The notes beneath the pieces were generated by a model. The model was not told the DNA's origin. It saw nothing but the letters and a program-made list of their open reading frames with translations, and ran no database searches. Positions 7,684-16,186 of a stretch of 58,184 nucleotides of DNA are shown here, one piece after another. Positions within the stretch are counted from its first letter, which is position 1; the number at the start of each line of letters is the position of its first letter. A program made the translations under genes and the position numbers. The stretch is from Bacillota bacterium (lineage in GTDB: Bacteria; Bacillota; Clostridia; Acetivibrionales; DSM-1351): assembly GCA_023412275.1 (NCBI GenBank), contig JAEYNY010000201.1, positions 1 through 58,184 of the forward strand. Reading direction: 5' to 3'.

Positions 7684-9243
7684 TCATAATCCTGAATATT
7701 CAAACAAATCAAAATCTGCCGTATTTCTGCTGTCATAGCCATTGCTGCTGGCAAACATCCCTACATATGTTCCGATAAATCCTCCCGCTACATCAGTACT
7801 CAGTATTCTTCCATCTACATTGACAGCAAGCTCTATAAGCTGATTTTCATCTCCGAAGTAAAAGCTGTAATCCTGCCCGTATGCCTGAACTGCCATATGA
7901 ATACGCTTGTGGATAATTTCCTTTTGAGCAATGACGCTTTCCTTCCCGTCATTACATACAACCAGTCTTATTATATTCTTCTCTCCTGAGCGAGTACATT
8001 CAAACCTCATGTGATAATTGTTATTTTGTATTACTAATATGCCGGCCGCTTCATTTTCGTTCTCAGGGGAAAACTCCATTATTGTTTTGGCCCGGAAATT
8101 AATATGCTGTTGGCGCCTGCCAACATAGCTTGGGTTCTTCTGCTCAGTGATTTTTACAGGTCTCAGCTTTAACCTTAAATATCCCGGTTTGTCGGTGAGG
8201 CTGTAGAAGTTTTCTCTTGGAGTGCGTACAAAATTCCATGTAACTCCAAGCTTTTCGTTGTTAAAATGGTCGCAAGCCATTACTTCAACCGGACTATCAG
8301 GAGGAAGCTTCGGCCTCTCATACGTAAACTCAACTTTTCCGCTTAAAGGACTTACTACCGGCCAACCATCTTCCCAGGTAACGGGAATAAGGAAGGTTTC
8401 ACGTCCCAGGTTTCTGTAGTATCCGCCATAGGGCCTTGATGCCAAGGCTACCATCCACCACTCACCGTTTTGTGTTTCAACAAGGTCGGCGTGGCCTACA
8501 TTTGCAATAGGATATTTTCTTCCCAAATGCCTATGGGTAAGAATAGGATTTCCTTTGCAACCCTCATATGGGCCTGTTATACTTTTGCTTCTGGCAATTG
8601 TAACCGAATGATGATAATCTGTTCCACCCTCAGCTATCATTAAATAGTAATATTCGTTGATTTTATAGATATGTGGTCCTTCAGGCCACACGGCATTCTT
8701 CATTGCCCCTCTCCACAAACCGTATCTTGGGCCTGTCAGTTGCATCTTCACAGTGTCAAGCTCTCTCATCCAGATTTCATTGTCCCCATAATAGGTTCCA
8801 TCGGGTGCATCATTTGTACCCATAAAATATACCTTTCCGTCATCATCAAAGAAAAGAGACGGATCTATACCGGGTGCATCTTCCAGCCAGTATGGTTCTG
8901 ACCATGGGCCTTCGGGTTTTTCTGCTGTTATTATGAAATTTCCCTTTTTACCTACGTTTGTACATGCAATATAAAACAAGCCTTTGTTATATCTGATGGT
9001 TGGAGCATATATTCCCTGGGATTGTTCAAGTTCATCTAAGTCAAGCTGAGTTGTCCTGTCTAGGGCATGTCCTATCTGTGTCCAATTAACTAAATCCTTG
9101 CTGTGGAAAATCGGCAGTCCCGGAAAATATGTAAAGCTTGATGTAACAAGATAATAGTCATCGTTTACTCGACATATTGATGGGTCCGGATAAAACCCCG
9201 GCAATATGGGATTACTGAAATAATTACAATCTTTTTTTGTCAA
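7684..9243 (-). CDS. GH43 glycosidase (beta-xylosidase / arabinofuranosidase type)
   Basis: Probably releases xylose or arabinose from xylo- or arabinoxylo-oligosaccharides. The 519-residue product has a five-bladed GH43 propeller. The general-base Asp is in GFYPDPS (about residue 18), the modulating Asp in PGIDPSLFFDDDG (about 125), and the acid Glu in WPEGPHIYK (about 190). From about 320 comes the beta-sandwich found in XynB-type enzymes. There is no signal peptide, so it should act inside the cell on imported oligosaccharides. TTG start with GGGAGG 8 bases upstream. It stands alone between the ilv leader and a MITE-like repeat. Substrate specificity cannot be read from the sequence. Confidence 0.9.
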   Translation of the reverse strand: MTKKDCNYFSNPILPGFYPDPSICRVNDDYYLVTSSFTYFPGLPIFHSKDLVNWTQIGHALDRTTQLDLDELEQSQGIYAPTIRYNKGLFYIACTNVGKKGNFIITAEKPEGPWSEPYWLEDAPGIDPSLFFDDDGKVYFMGTNDAPDGTYYGDNEIWMRELDTVKMQLTGPRYGLWRGAMKNAVWPEGPHIYKINEYYYLMIAEGGTDYHHSVTIARSKSITGPYEGCKGNPILTHRHLGRKYPIANVGHADLVETQNGEWWMVALASRPYGGYYRNLGRETFLIPVTWEDGWPVVSPLSGKVEFTYERPKLPPDSPVEVMACDHFNNEKLGVTWNFVRTPRENFYSLTDKPGYLRLKLRPVKITEQKNPSYVGRRQQHINFRAKTIMEFSPENENEAAGILVIQNNNYHMRFECTRSGEKNIIRLVVCNDGKESVIAQKEIIHKRIHMAVQAYGQDYSFYFGDENQLIELAVNVDGRILSTDVAGGFIGTYVGMFASSNGYDSRNTADFDLFEYSGL

Positions 9244-9296
9244 ATATAACGCCTCCCTACAAAAATATTTAATTTGAAGTGGTACAACATCGGGAT

Positions 9297-9599
9297 GAGT
9301 TGTAGCAAAATTAATTTGTATCTTTTTAACCTGTACTTAGTGTATAAATTTTATCAATGGAAGCTTGGTTAAAGATATTTGCAGTTGTTTATGGGCGAAT
9401 ACGGATATTTTACCGGAAAACCTACACGATGTAGGTTTTAGCGAAACAATGAGTCATGGACGATGAATGTGAGCGACGGTAAAATATCCCAATATGAGCC
9501 ACTATAAACTCTTGCAAATATCTTGGGAGCAATCATTGATATAATTTTATACAGGAGTACCGTTGTTAAAGCAGAAACTTTCCGTTTAGCGACAACCCC
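9297..9599. repeat. MITE-like long imperfect inverted repeat
   Basis: Two arms of about 118 bases face each other around a centre near 9447. Left-arm landmarks are GAGTTGTAGC (9297), TGTATAAATTTTATCAATG (9341), AAGATATTTGCA (9371) and GGATATTTTACCG (9402). The right arm has the matching complements near 9476-9599, ending GCGACAACCCC. The central loop holds its own small hairpin (AAACCTAC/GTAGGTTT, 9418-9438). No reading frame of use lies inside. The GTTGTCGC-type ends and size suggest a non-autonomous transposon remnant. The left 31 bases reappear at 17446-17476 with two differences. It fills the 399-base gap between the GH43 gene and its neighbour. Confidence 0.7.
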
Positions 9600-9642
9600 T
9601 TCAATAATGATAGTTTAGCACAGTTTTATAAGTATTTTTCAT

Positions 9643-10002
9643 TTATTGCCCTATAATCTCCATAAATCTATCCTTGGATATATAATTTGTTTCCTCTATC
9701 AGGGCTCCGTTCCTGTAGAATCTTAAATAAGGTATCTCTGTATTTCCCAGCTGTTCTTCCTTGAAGGTTTTGAATTCTTCAAAAAAGTCGGTGGTATTAT
9801 ACTGTAGCTCATATACATCAATATCCATTTTCACATCAGTACTATCATATAACCAGGTTTTCAATGCCTGCCACTGAGGACACCAATCCTGTGTTAATAT
9901 TATTAGTACTATTTCCTTTGAAGCTGTTATACTTTTGTCAAATTCCCCGTTTTTTACAGCATTTAAAGCTTGTTCCTTTTGTATTTGTACTTTATTTATC
10001 AT
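9643..10002 (-). CDS. Thioredoxin-fold protein with a monothiol active site
   Basis: A 119-residue cytosolic protein of thioredoxin pattern: a beta strand (EIVLIILTQ), then the active-site position DWCPQW near residue 40, and a cis-proline segment IPYLRFYRNG near residue 90. The usual WCxxC is here WCPQW, so only the first Cys remains. That argues against ordinary disulfide reductase activity and leaves a monothiol or non-redox role possible. ATG start with GGACGGGAAC. It sits 33 bases past tadA in the same direction, so it may share that transcript. Confidence 0.7.
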   Translation of the reverse strand: MINKVQIQKEQALNAVKNGEFDKSITASKEIVLIILTQDWCPQWQALKTWLYDSTDVKMDIDVYELQYNTTDFFEEFKTFKEEQLGNTEIPYLRFYRNGALIEETNYISKDRFMEIIGQ

Positions 10003-10035
10003 AAGTTCCCGTCCTTTAATAAAAGTTCGTATTTA

Positions 10036-10491
10036 TTATTTTCTTAGCTGCTTAAAAAATTCTGTTAATATATTTCCACATTCCTCGAACATTAATCCAT
10101 ATACTACGTCAACCTTATGATTAAATTGCGGAACTCTGAATAAATCTACCACTGACCCTGCGGCACCTGCTTTTTTGTCCATTGCTCCTATATAAAGTGT
10201 TTTTATTCTTGATTGAATAATAGCTCCTGCACACATTGGGCACGGCTCCAGAGTAACATACATGTCACATCCCTCCAGTTTCCAGGTTTCAAGCACCTTT
10301 GCGGCCTTTTTTAAAGCTTCTATTTCGGCATGGGATGTAACATCTAGCTTTTCTTCCTTTTGATTACGACCCCAGGCAATAATCTCTCCATCCTTTACTA
10401 TAATCGCTCCTACCGGGGATTCGCCCCTTTCATATGCCTCTTTTGCGTATTTAATTGCTTCTTGCATAAATTGCTCGTTTCTGGTGTACAT
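10036..10491 (-). CDS. tadA: tRNA-specific adenosine deaminase
   Basis: Deaminates A34 of tRNA-Arg(ACG) to inosine. The zinc deaminase signature is complete: HAEIEAL (zinc His and proton-shuttle Glu) and PCPMCAGA (two zinc Cys). With 151 residues the length is normal. The open frame starts at 10506, but GGAGG lies inside it, 7 bases before the second ATG at 10491; the product should therefore begin MYTRNEQFMQEAI. It is followed by the thioredoxin-fold gene and diverges from gmd. Confidence 0.95.
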   Translation of the reverse strand: MYTRNEQFMQEAIKYAKEAYERGESPVGAIIVKDGEIIAWGRNQKEEKLDVTSHAEIEALKKAAKVLETWKLEGCDMYVTLEPCPMCAGAIIQSRIKTLYIGAMDKKAGAAGSVVDLFRVPQFNHKVDVVYGLMFEECGNILTEFFKQLRK

Positions 10492-10666
10492 TTGAGGTAC
10501 CTCCATTAGTAGTATTTCATGTTCACTACTATATATTATAACTCCGGTGTACGGAATTAAATATTTTTATAAGTCAGTACCATAACGAAATTATAAACAT
10601 ATTATGTTATCAGGATGTCAGCTCTTTTTAAGCTGCGTTAGTATTTGCAAAAAAGGAGATGTATAC

Positions 10667-11692
10667 ATGAAAAAAGCTTTAATTACAGGAATAACAGGTC
10701 AGGATGGGTCCTATCTGTCTGAGTTTTTATTAGATAAAGGCTACGAAGTTCATGGAATTGTCAGAAGAAGTAGCAGCTTGAACACTCAAAGGATATCCCA
10801 TCTTCTTGAGGATAAAACCGGAGAGAATTCACAAATATCTCTTCATTTTGGAGATTTATCCGACTCTGGCAGTCTCAATAAACTAATATATAGGATAGAA
10901 CCCGATGAAGTCTACAATCTGGGTGCCCAAAGTCATGTTAAAGTGTCATTTGACGTTCCAGAATACACTGGAGATGTGGATGCTTTGGGAACTGTAAGGC
11001 TTTTGGAAAGTATTAGGGAAATTAACCCTCGCATCAAGTTCTATCAGGCTTCCTCAAGCGAATTATTCGGCAAGGTAAGAGAAACTCCTCAAAGTGAGAC
11101 CACTCCCTTCTATCCAAGAAGTCCATATGGAGTATCCAAAATGTATGCATACTGGATTACAGTAAACTATCGTGAAGCATATAACATCTTTGCATGTAAC
11201 GGAATACTTTTCAATCATGAGTCTCCCAGACGCGGTGATACTTTCGTAACCCGTAAGATAACCAAGGGGATAGCCGACATAGTAAATGGGAGAGCAGACA
11301 AACTGTATCTTGGCAATATTGATGCAAAAAGGGATTGGGGCTTTGCAGGGGACTATGTAGAAGCAATGTGGCTCATGCTTCAACAGGATAACCCAGACGA
11401 TTTTGTTATAGCAACAGGGGAAACTCACACTGTAAGGGAATTCTGTAATCTTGCATTTAAACATGTAGGAATAATTTTGGAGTGGCAAGGCTCCGGAGAG
11501 CAGGAAAAAGCTGTGGACAGTGCTACCGGGGAAGAGCTTATTAATATCAGCAGTAAATTCTTCCGGCCTACGGAGGTAGATTTGCTTTTGGGTAATCCGT
11601 CCAAGGCTAAAAGCCAACTCAACTGGAAACAGAAAGTTTCTTTTGAGGAACTTGTTAAAATGATGGTTGAAAGTGATTTAGTGGGGAGATGA
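10667..11692 (+). CDS. gmd: GDP-mannose 4,6-dehydratase
   Basis: Turns GDP-D-mannose into GDP-4-keto-6-deoxy-D-mannose, the first dedicated step to GDP-L-fucose and GDP-D-rhamnose. An extended SDR with GITGQDGSYLSEFLL at the NADP-binding N-terminus, SSSELFGKVRE around the catalytic Ser/Thr-Glu region, YPRSPYGVSKMYAYW with the catalytic Tyr-x3-Lys, and the Gmd-specific NHESPRRGDTFVTRKI block. 341 residues. The frame is open further upstream, but AAGGAGATGTATAC fixes the ATG at 10667. The stop is 4 bases before fcl, so the two form an operon. Confidence 0.96.
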   Translation: MKKALITGITGQDGSYLSEFLLDKGYEVHGIVRRSSSLNTQRISHLLEDKTGENSQISLHFGDLSDSGSLNKLIYRIEPDEVYNLGAQSHVKVSFDVPEYTGDVDALGTVRLLESIREINPRIKFYQASSSELFGKVRETPQSETTPFYPRSPYGVSKMYAYWITVNYREAYNIFACNGILFNHESPRRGDTFVTRKITKGIADIVNGRADKLYLGNIDAKRDWGFAGDYVEAMWLMLQQDNPDDFVIATGETHTVREFCNLAFKHVGIILEWQGSGEQEKAVDSATGEELINISSKFFRPTEVDLLLGNPSKAKSQLNWKQKVSFEELVKMMVESDLVGR

Positions 11693-11696
11693 AATA

Positions 11697-12629
11697 ATGA
11701 ATAAGGAAAGTAAAATCTATGTAGCCGGACACAACGGGATGGTTGGTTCTGCAATAGTAAGAAGACTTCAAAAGAACGGATATGAAAATATTTTATGTAA
11801 AAGCCACAAAGAGCTTGACCTTGCAGACCAAGCCTTAACGGACCGCTTTTTTATGGATGAAAAACCGGATTATGTTTTTATTGCAGCTGCAAAGGTTGGC
11901 GGAATACATGCCAACAACTCCTTTCCTGCGGATTTTATAATGGAGAACATGCTTATAGAGTGCAATATAATAAAAAGTGCTTTTAAATATGGAGTAAAAA
12001 AACTACTGTTTTTAGGAAGTTCATGTATATATCCTAAATTATGCCCTCAACCCATAAAGGAGGAATATCTGCTAACAGGCGAGCTTGAGCCTACTAATGA
12101 AGCATACGCTCTTGCAAAAATATCAGGTATAAAAATGTGCCAATCTTACAATAGACAATATGGAACACGGTTTATTTCTGCAATGCCCGCAAGCCTCTAT
12201 GGCATCAATGACAGGTTTGATATTAACAATTCTCATGTTATACCTTCAATGATTATTAAGTTCCATGAGGCTAAAATGAATAACAAGCCATATGTTGAAC
12301 TATGGGGTACCGGAAGTCCATTAAGAGAATTTCTGTATGTTGATGACATGGCAGATGCATGCTTGTATCTGATGCAGAATTATGAAGGAAACGAGTTTGT
12401 TAACATCGGCTCAGGCAAGGAAATCAGTATATGCGATCTCGCCGAAACATTGAAGCGAGTAACAGAATACACCGGCGAACTTGTTTTTGATACAACCAAA
12501 CCCGATGGTACCCCCAGGCGTGTACTGGATAACACTAAGATACATAAGACAGGGTGGATACCTAAGATTGATATGGAAGAAGGTCTTAGAAGAGAATATG
12601 AATATTATCTGAAATATGTTGTTATATAA
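11697..12629 (+). CDS. fcl: GDP-L-fucose synthase (3,5-epimerase/4-reductase)
   Basis: Completes GDP-L-fucose from the Gmd product by 3,5-epimerisation and NADPH reduction. The 310-residue SDR has VAGHNGMVGSAIVRRLQ at the N-terminus (GxxGxxG), FLGSSCIYPK with the catalytic Ser, the Cys of the epimerase site in that same block, and a YALAKISG Tyr-x3-Lys. GGGGAG ahead of the ATG overlaps the end of gmd. A terminator follows. Together with gmd and manC it gives a full route from mannose-1-phosphate to GDP-fucose within 13 kb. Also known as wcaG. Confidence 0.95.
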   Translation: MNKESKIYVAGHNGMVGSAIVRRLQKNGYENILCKSHKELDLADQALTDRFFMDEKPDYVFIAAAKVGGIHANNSFPADFIMENMLIECNIIKSAFKYGVKKLLFLGSSCIYPKLCPQPIKEEYLLTGELEPTNEAYALAKISGIKMCQSYNRQYGTRFISAMPASLYGINDRFDINNSHVIPSMIIKFHEAKMNNKPYVELWGTGSPLREFLYVDDMADACLYLMQNYEGNEFVNIGSGKEISICDLAETLKRVTEYTGELVFDTTKPDGTPRRVLDNTKIHKTGWIPKIDMEEGLRREYEYYLKYVVI

Positions 12630-12633
12630 AAAT

Positions 12634-12668
12634 TAGGAGGCAGTATCAAATTAGAACTGCCTCACTTT
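12634..12668. terminator. Bidirectional terminator between fcl and the DivIVA-like gene
   Basis: GAGGCAGT (12637-12644) pairs with ACTGCCTC (12656-12663), with T-rich sequence on the right and A-rich on the left. It separates two converging transcripts. Confidence 0.75.
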
Positions 12669-12672
12669 TATT

Positions 12673-13146
12673 CTACTCATTATTTTCTTCATTGAATAAT
12701 TGCTTTAAAACATCAAGCTGTGCACTTATCAACGCCTCAGACTTTGTTTTAAATGCGTACAGTTGACCCTTAATTTCATCCAGCTTCCCTTTTGCCTTAA
12801 TGACTTCAATATTGGCAGTTTCAATTATTCTTTGGGCACTTACCTCTGCCTCATCAGTAATATTTTTTGCTTTTTCACATGCATTTGTTTTTATTTGTTC
12901 ACTTGTATGCTGTGCAACTATAATTGAATGCTGTAATGATTCCTCAAGTATTTTATAATGTTGTATTGTTTCATTAAGTAAATCTATTTTGCTTTTCATT
13001 TCCTCGTTCTCTTTAGCCATACTTATGTAGTCCTCACCCACTTGGGCAAGGATCGCATCAACCTGTTTTCTGTAATATCCGTTAACCAGGGACTTTTTTA
13101 TGCAAAGACATTTAAAATCTTCGGGAGTATAATACATATCGCTCAT
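12673..13146 (-). CDS. DivIVA-family coiled-coil protein
   Basis: A 157-residue protein with a DivIVA-like N-terminus (residues 5-45, YTPEDFKCLCIKKSLVNGYY then a heptad-rich start) and a long coiled coil from about 45 to the end, rich in Glu, Lys, Ile and Ala. DivIVA proteins mark curved membrane and recruit division, sporulation or cell-wall factors. The conserved Phe and basic residue of the membrane-binding loop are not clear, so membrane targeting is uncertain. ATG start. Last gene before the terminator in the leftward glycan-locus array, 91 bases after the APH-like gene. Confidence 0.7.
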   Translation of the reverse strand: MSDMYYTPEDFKCLCIKKSLVNGYYRKQVDAILAQVGEDYISMAKENEEMKSKIDLLNETIQHYKILEESLQHSIIVAQHTSEQIKTNACEKAKNITDEAEVSAQRIIETANIEVIKAKGKLDEIKGQLYAFKTKSEALISAQLDVLKQLFNEENNE

Positions 13147-13237
13147 CTCCTAAAATTACTCTCTCATCATAATATATTCCTATTGTGGCAATATATTCTC
13201 TATTTGGCTAACCATATAGACTAAGAATATGTACCTT

Positions 13238-14137
13238 TTACCATTTACAGCCAATTGGCATTATATCCCTTTCTTTGATATTAAACCTGAAGTTTGTAAA
13301 GTCTCTGGCTATAATCATATCTGCAATATCCCTAACCCACAGAATATCCTTGACAGTAACATAAAATCTTGCCCTGTCAACTATGCTCTCCATGTTAGGA
13401 TAATATCTTGCAACACGTTTTAAAAAAGCTTCGCCAAGAGTGTCAATAAGTATTCCCACATCATAAGCAGGGTCCCCTAATCCGGAAAGTCCAAAACCTA
13501 TTACGCCAGTTAACTTCTTTAATTTACTGTCAATAAGAAGGTGACAAGCAGAAAGGTCTCCGTGTATAAGAGCAGGTTCATAGGACAAAAAATCATCATC
13601 ATTCTCAACTGGTTTGAATACCTGCTTTATGTACTCCTTTGTATAATCTGAACAATATGGAAATACCTTTCTGTATATTTCTTCAATGAGTTGCTTCCAT
13701 CCATCTTGTGATATAGCATTCTGGCATTCACCGATTCCCATATTTTCAGCCTCTTTCACCCGTATGGTATGAAGTGTTTTAAGGAAGCTGCCTATCTGCT
13801 GTGCCAAAGTTTCCTGATACTTTCCGTTCATTTGAAGTAGTAGGTTCCTGAATATTGGTTTTCCCTTTATCATATTGTATTTTACCATTTCTTTTTCAAG
13901 TGGCTCATGAGCTGGAACCAGAGGTTCTATACGGTTACGAATGAAATTAGTAACCTTGGCCTCGTTTTCCAAATAAACAGCACTCCAGTCGTATCTGGCA
14001 AATTTGAAAATATAAGTATCATTTACGATAATTACGTCATTATGTCTACCCTCATTTATCAGGTATTTCACTTTTGTTATGTCAATCTGAGGGCATCTGC
14101 TTCTTATAAGCCCCATATACCTATTCTCTTTTTCCAT
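13238..14137 (-). CDS. Aminoglycoside-phosphotransferase-fold kinase, altered DFG
   Basis: A 299-residue APH/choline-kinase-fold protein, most like the APH(2'') branch. The catalytic loop is LIHGDLSACHLLID near residue 190, with the base Asp kept, and the following GLGDPAYDVG block is kept too. The metal-binding DFG that should follow reads GFG (GVIGFGLSGLGD): a GGT codon where GAT is expected, one base away. Catalysis may be weakened or lost. ATG start with GGTGGTG. It lies 39 bases past the last putative fucosyltransferase, suggesting co-transcription. The substrate is unknown; a sugar or small-molecule kinase is as likely as drug resistance. Confidence 0.75.
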   Translation of the reverse strand: MEKENRYMGLIRSRCPQIDITKVKYLINEGRHNDVIIVNDTYIFKFARYDWSAVYLENEAKVTNFIRNRIEPLVPAHEPLEKEMVKYNMIKGKPIFRNLLLQMNGKYQETLAQQIGSFLKTLHTIRVKEAENMGIGECQNAISQDGWKQLIEEIYRKVFPYCSDYTKEYIKQVFKPVENDDDFLSYEPALIHGDLSACHLLIDSKLKKLTGVIGFGLSGLGDPAYDVGILIDTLGEAFLKRVARYYPNMESIVDRARFYVTVKDILWVRDIADMIIARDFTNFRFNIKERDIMPIGCKW

Positions 14138-14175
14138 ACAGAATTTTCACCACCCATTAGCTTTAAACCCTTTTA

Positions 14176-15135
14176 TCAATATAAAAGCTTTATATTTGAT
14201 TCAGGCCAATCCCTCAACCTTAACACGGTATTCGAGAGACTTGAATATCCATTTCCAATAAAGAAATCACATTTTGAAGCTATATAAGTATCCTTAATTA
14301 TTTCAATAGTATCCTTTACAAGCTCGACTCCTTTGTGTCTTTTGTTTGGATAACTGAGCAGGGCAGTGGGAATACGCTCTTTGAGTGGCACCTTCTTGCT
14401 GTCGGTGTATATCAACATATCATTTTTGTTATACAACTTTTTATATTGCTTAAAGACGGCATTTGAATCAGTTATCAGAAACAAGTGCCTTGTATTGTAC
14501 TTTACAATATACTGCCATATATTGGGCTTGTAAAACTCATTCAGATCATATAATTGAGCAACCTCGTTAACTATTGCCTTCTCTCTTACATGAACTCCTA
14601 AAATAGGCCTTTCATCTCTGAAATCCGGATTTGTATTTACAAATTTTTGAATTTCTTTTTGAATTTTGGGCTGTAGCTTAATATAAGTGTCAAACATGTA
14701 TCTGTATATCTGATGGGGGGTTTTCCCATATGACCAATGACCACTTCTCACATATGGCAAAAGTGCTCTTAAAGGGTAATAAGTGTCGCTTACAACTACG
14801 TTGGCTTCACTTCTCATTATCCCGCTTAGTTCCCTATTTTCCATTTTAAATCTGTCTGTATCTTCAGCCAGAACGTTTTCAAACTTCCATACCTTAGGAT
14901 AGTAAGAATATTCTGGGCGTACTACATCGTGAAAGGTATATTGGGATATAGGCTGAAAAAATGATTCAAATGAATTTGTATCAACGGATTCACTGTAGAG
15001 GCTTTCCATTCCCCAGTATACTACCGGAATCCGGTTTGTCAGTTCGGCGGCAAACATCTGACATATCACATGGTCTACATCACTCCATATACTGCCTCCC
15101 AGTGACTTTATCAGAAGAAATCTACTATTCGACAT
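14176..15135 (-). CDS. Putative fucosyltransferase-like glycosyltransferase, copy 1
   Basis: One of four paralogues in this locus that open MSNxRFLLIKS and continue through WSDVDHV, LTNRIPVVYWG and a C-terminal CDFFIGNGYSS block. The pattern recalls the GT23 / O-fucosyltransferase GT-B group (NodZ, FUT8), whose key motif is HxR-R/G-x-D; this is my reading from motifs, not from a search. In this copy the motif is degenerate (GVHVREKAIV), so activity or donor use may differ. 319 residues, no signal or membrane segment. An in-frame ATG lies upstream, but GGAGGTG and the paralogue alignment favour 15135. Its start overlaps the end of copy 2 by 11 bases. Confidence 0.7.
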   Translation of the reverse strand: MSNSRFLLIKSLGGSIWSDVDHVICQMFAAELTNRIPVVYWGMESLYSESVDTNSFESFFQPISQYTFHDVVRPEYSYYPKVWKFENVLAEDTDRFKMENRELSGIMRSEANVVVSDTYYPLRALLPYVRSGHWSYGKTPHQIYRYMFDTYIKLQPKIQKEIQKFVNTNPDFRDERPILGVHVREKAIVNEVAQLYDLNEFYKPNIWQYIVKYNTRHLFLITDSNAVFKQYKKLYNKNDMLIYTDSKKVPLKERIPTALLSYPNKRHKGVELVKDTIEIIKDTYIASKCDFFIGNGYSSLSNTVLRLRDWPESNIKLLY

Positions 15136-16186
15136 ATGTGTTAACACCTCCATAAAATTCCGGGTACTCCAACCTATGATTTTTGCTTTCCAGCAGCCTT
15201 CTGTTACCCTCTTCTTTTACTCTCCTTTTAGCAAGTTTTTTTTCATTTTTTAAATCTCTGTAAAAAAGAATAATGTTTGGTTCTGGCCAATCCTTGAGCC
15301 TTTTTATTGTGTATGATACATTGGAATAGCCGTTTCCAATAAAGAAATCACATTTTGCTCCAAGATAGGTATCTTTAATAATTTCTATGCCCTTACGTCT
15401 TTTTGCTGAATAGTCCTGTAAGTGTGGTGCATCCTCAGTTGCACTTAACGCTCCCCTTCTACATTCTGTATAAACTACTTTGTCTCCATACAGTCTTAAA
15501 AATTCTTTCAAAATGTCTTCACAATCCGTAAGAAGCAGTATTTTCTTTATATCATATCTGGCACTGAAGTTTTCAATTTCCTTGTAGTATCGCTTGTTCA
15601 AGCGACCTAGATTCTCAACTTCTCTCACTTTATCGCCACCTCTAATGTGGACAGACAGTGTGAGCCCTTTATCCTTGAGCTTTTCATCATAAAATTCCTG
15701 GATCTCCTGTTCAATATCAGGCTTAAGCTTCAAATATTTATCAAACAAGGTTCTGTAAATCTGGTGTGCAGTCATGCCGTAGGCCCAATGGTCCTTTGTT
15801 ATATAATTAATCAATGGCCTTATAAAATAGTGGACATCACTGACCAGTACATTTGCATCACTATTCATCATTTCACCCAGATTCCGGTATGTCCATGTTA
15901 CCTTATCCAAATCTTCAATCATTATGTTGTCATAATTCCATACAGGAGGGAAATAAGTATAATTGTATTTTATTACATCATCTATAGCATAGTTGGAGAC
16001 CGGCTCAAAGTAGAGATCGAAGGCGTTTGTTTTAAACGATTCTGCATATAGGCTATTTGGCCCCCAATATATAACAGGAATTCTGTTGGTAAGTTCAGCG
16101 GCCAGTAGCTGGCCCATTACGTGGTCTACATCCGACCAAAAGCCGCATCCCCATGACTTTATAAGCAAAAACCTGTCATTTGGCAT
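15125..16186 (-). CDS. Putative fucosyltransferase-like glycosyltransferase, copy 2
   Basis: A 353-residue paralogue starting MPNDRFLLIKSWGCGFWSD. The donor-site-like motif is intact (SVHIRGGDKVREVENL, near residue 190). It is followed by KILLLTDCEDILKEF, a 'transferase-Asp' segment shared by all copies, and by CDFFIGNGYSNVS near 300. Family knowledge: in NodZ/FUT8-type enzymes the Arg of HxRR/G binds the GDP-fucose phosphates. ATG start with AGAGGTGAG; it overlaps the end of copy 3 by 11 bases, so copies 3, 2 and 1 form one tightly coupled transcript. Cytosolic. A fucose donor is inferred from gmd, fcl and manC next door. Confidence 0.72.
   Translation of the reverse strand: MPNDRFLLIKSWGCGFWSDVDHVMGQLLAAELTNRIPVIYWGPNSLYAESFKTNAFDLYFEPVSNYAIDDVIKYNYTYFPPVWNYDNIMIEDLDKVTWTYRNLGEMMNSDANVLVSDVHYFIRPLINYITKDHWAYGMTAHQIYRTLFDKYLKLKPDIEQEIQEFYDEKLKDKGLTLSVHIRGGDKVREVENLGRLNKRYYKEIENFSARYDIKKILLLTDCEDILKEFLRLYGDKVVYTECRRGALSATEDAPHLQDYSAKRRKGIEIIKDTYLGAKCDFFIGNGYSNVSYTIKRLKDWPEPNIILFYRDLKNEKKLAKRRVKEEGNRRLLESKNHRLEYPEFYGGVNTYVE

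Noticed and set aside
13238..14137. Aminoglycoside resistance gene
   Set aside because: The fold is right, but the DFG site is altered and the genomic context is a glycan locus; no evidence supports drug inactivation.
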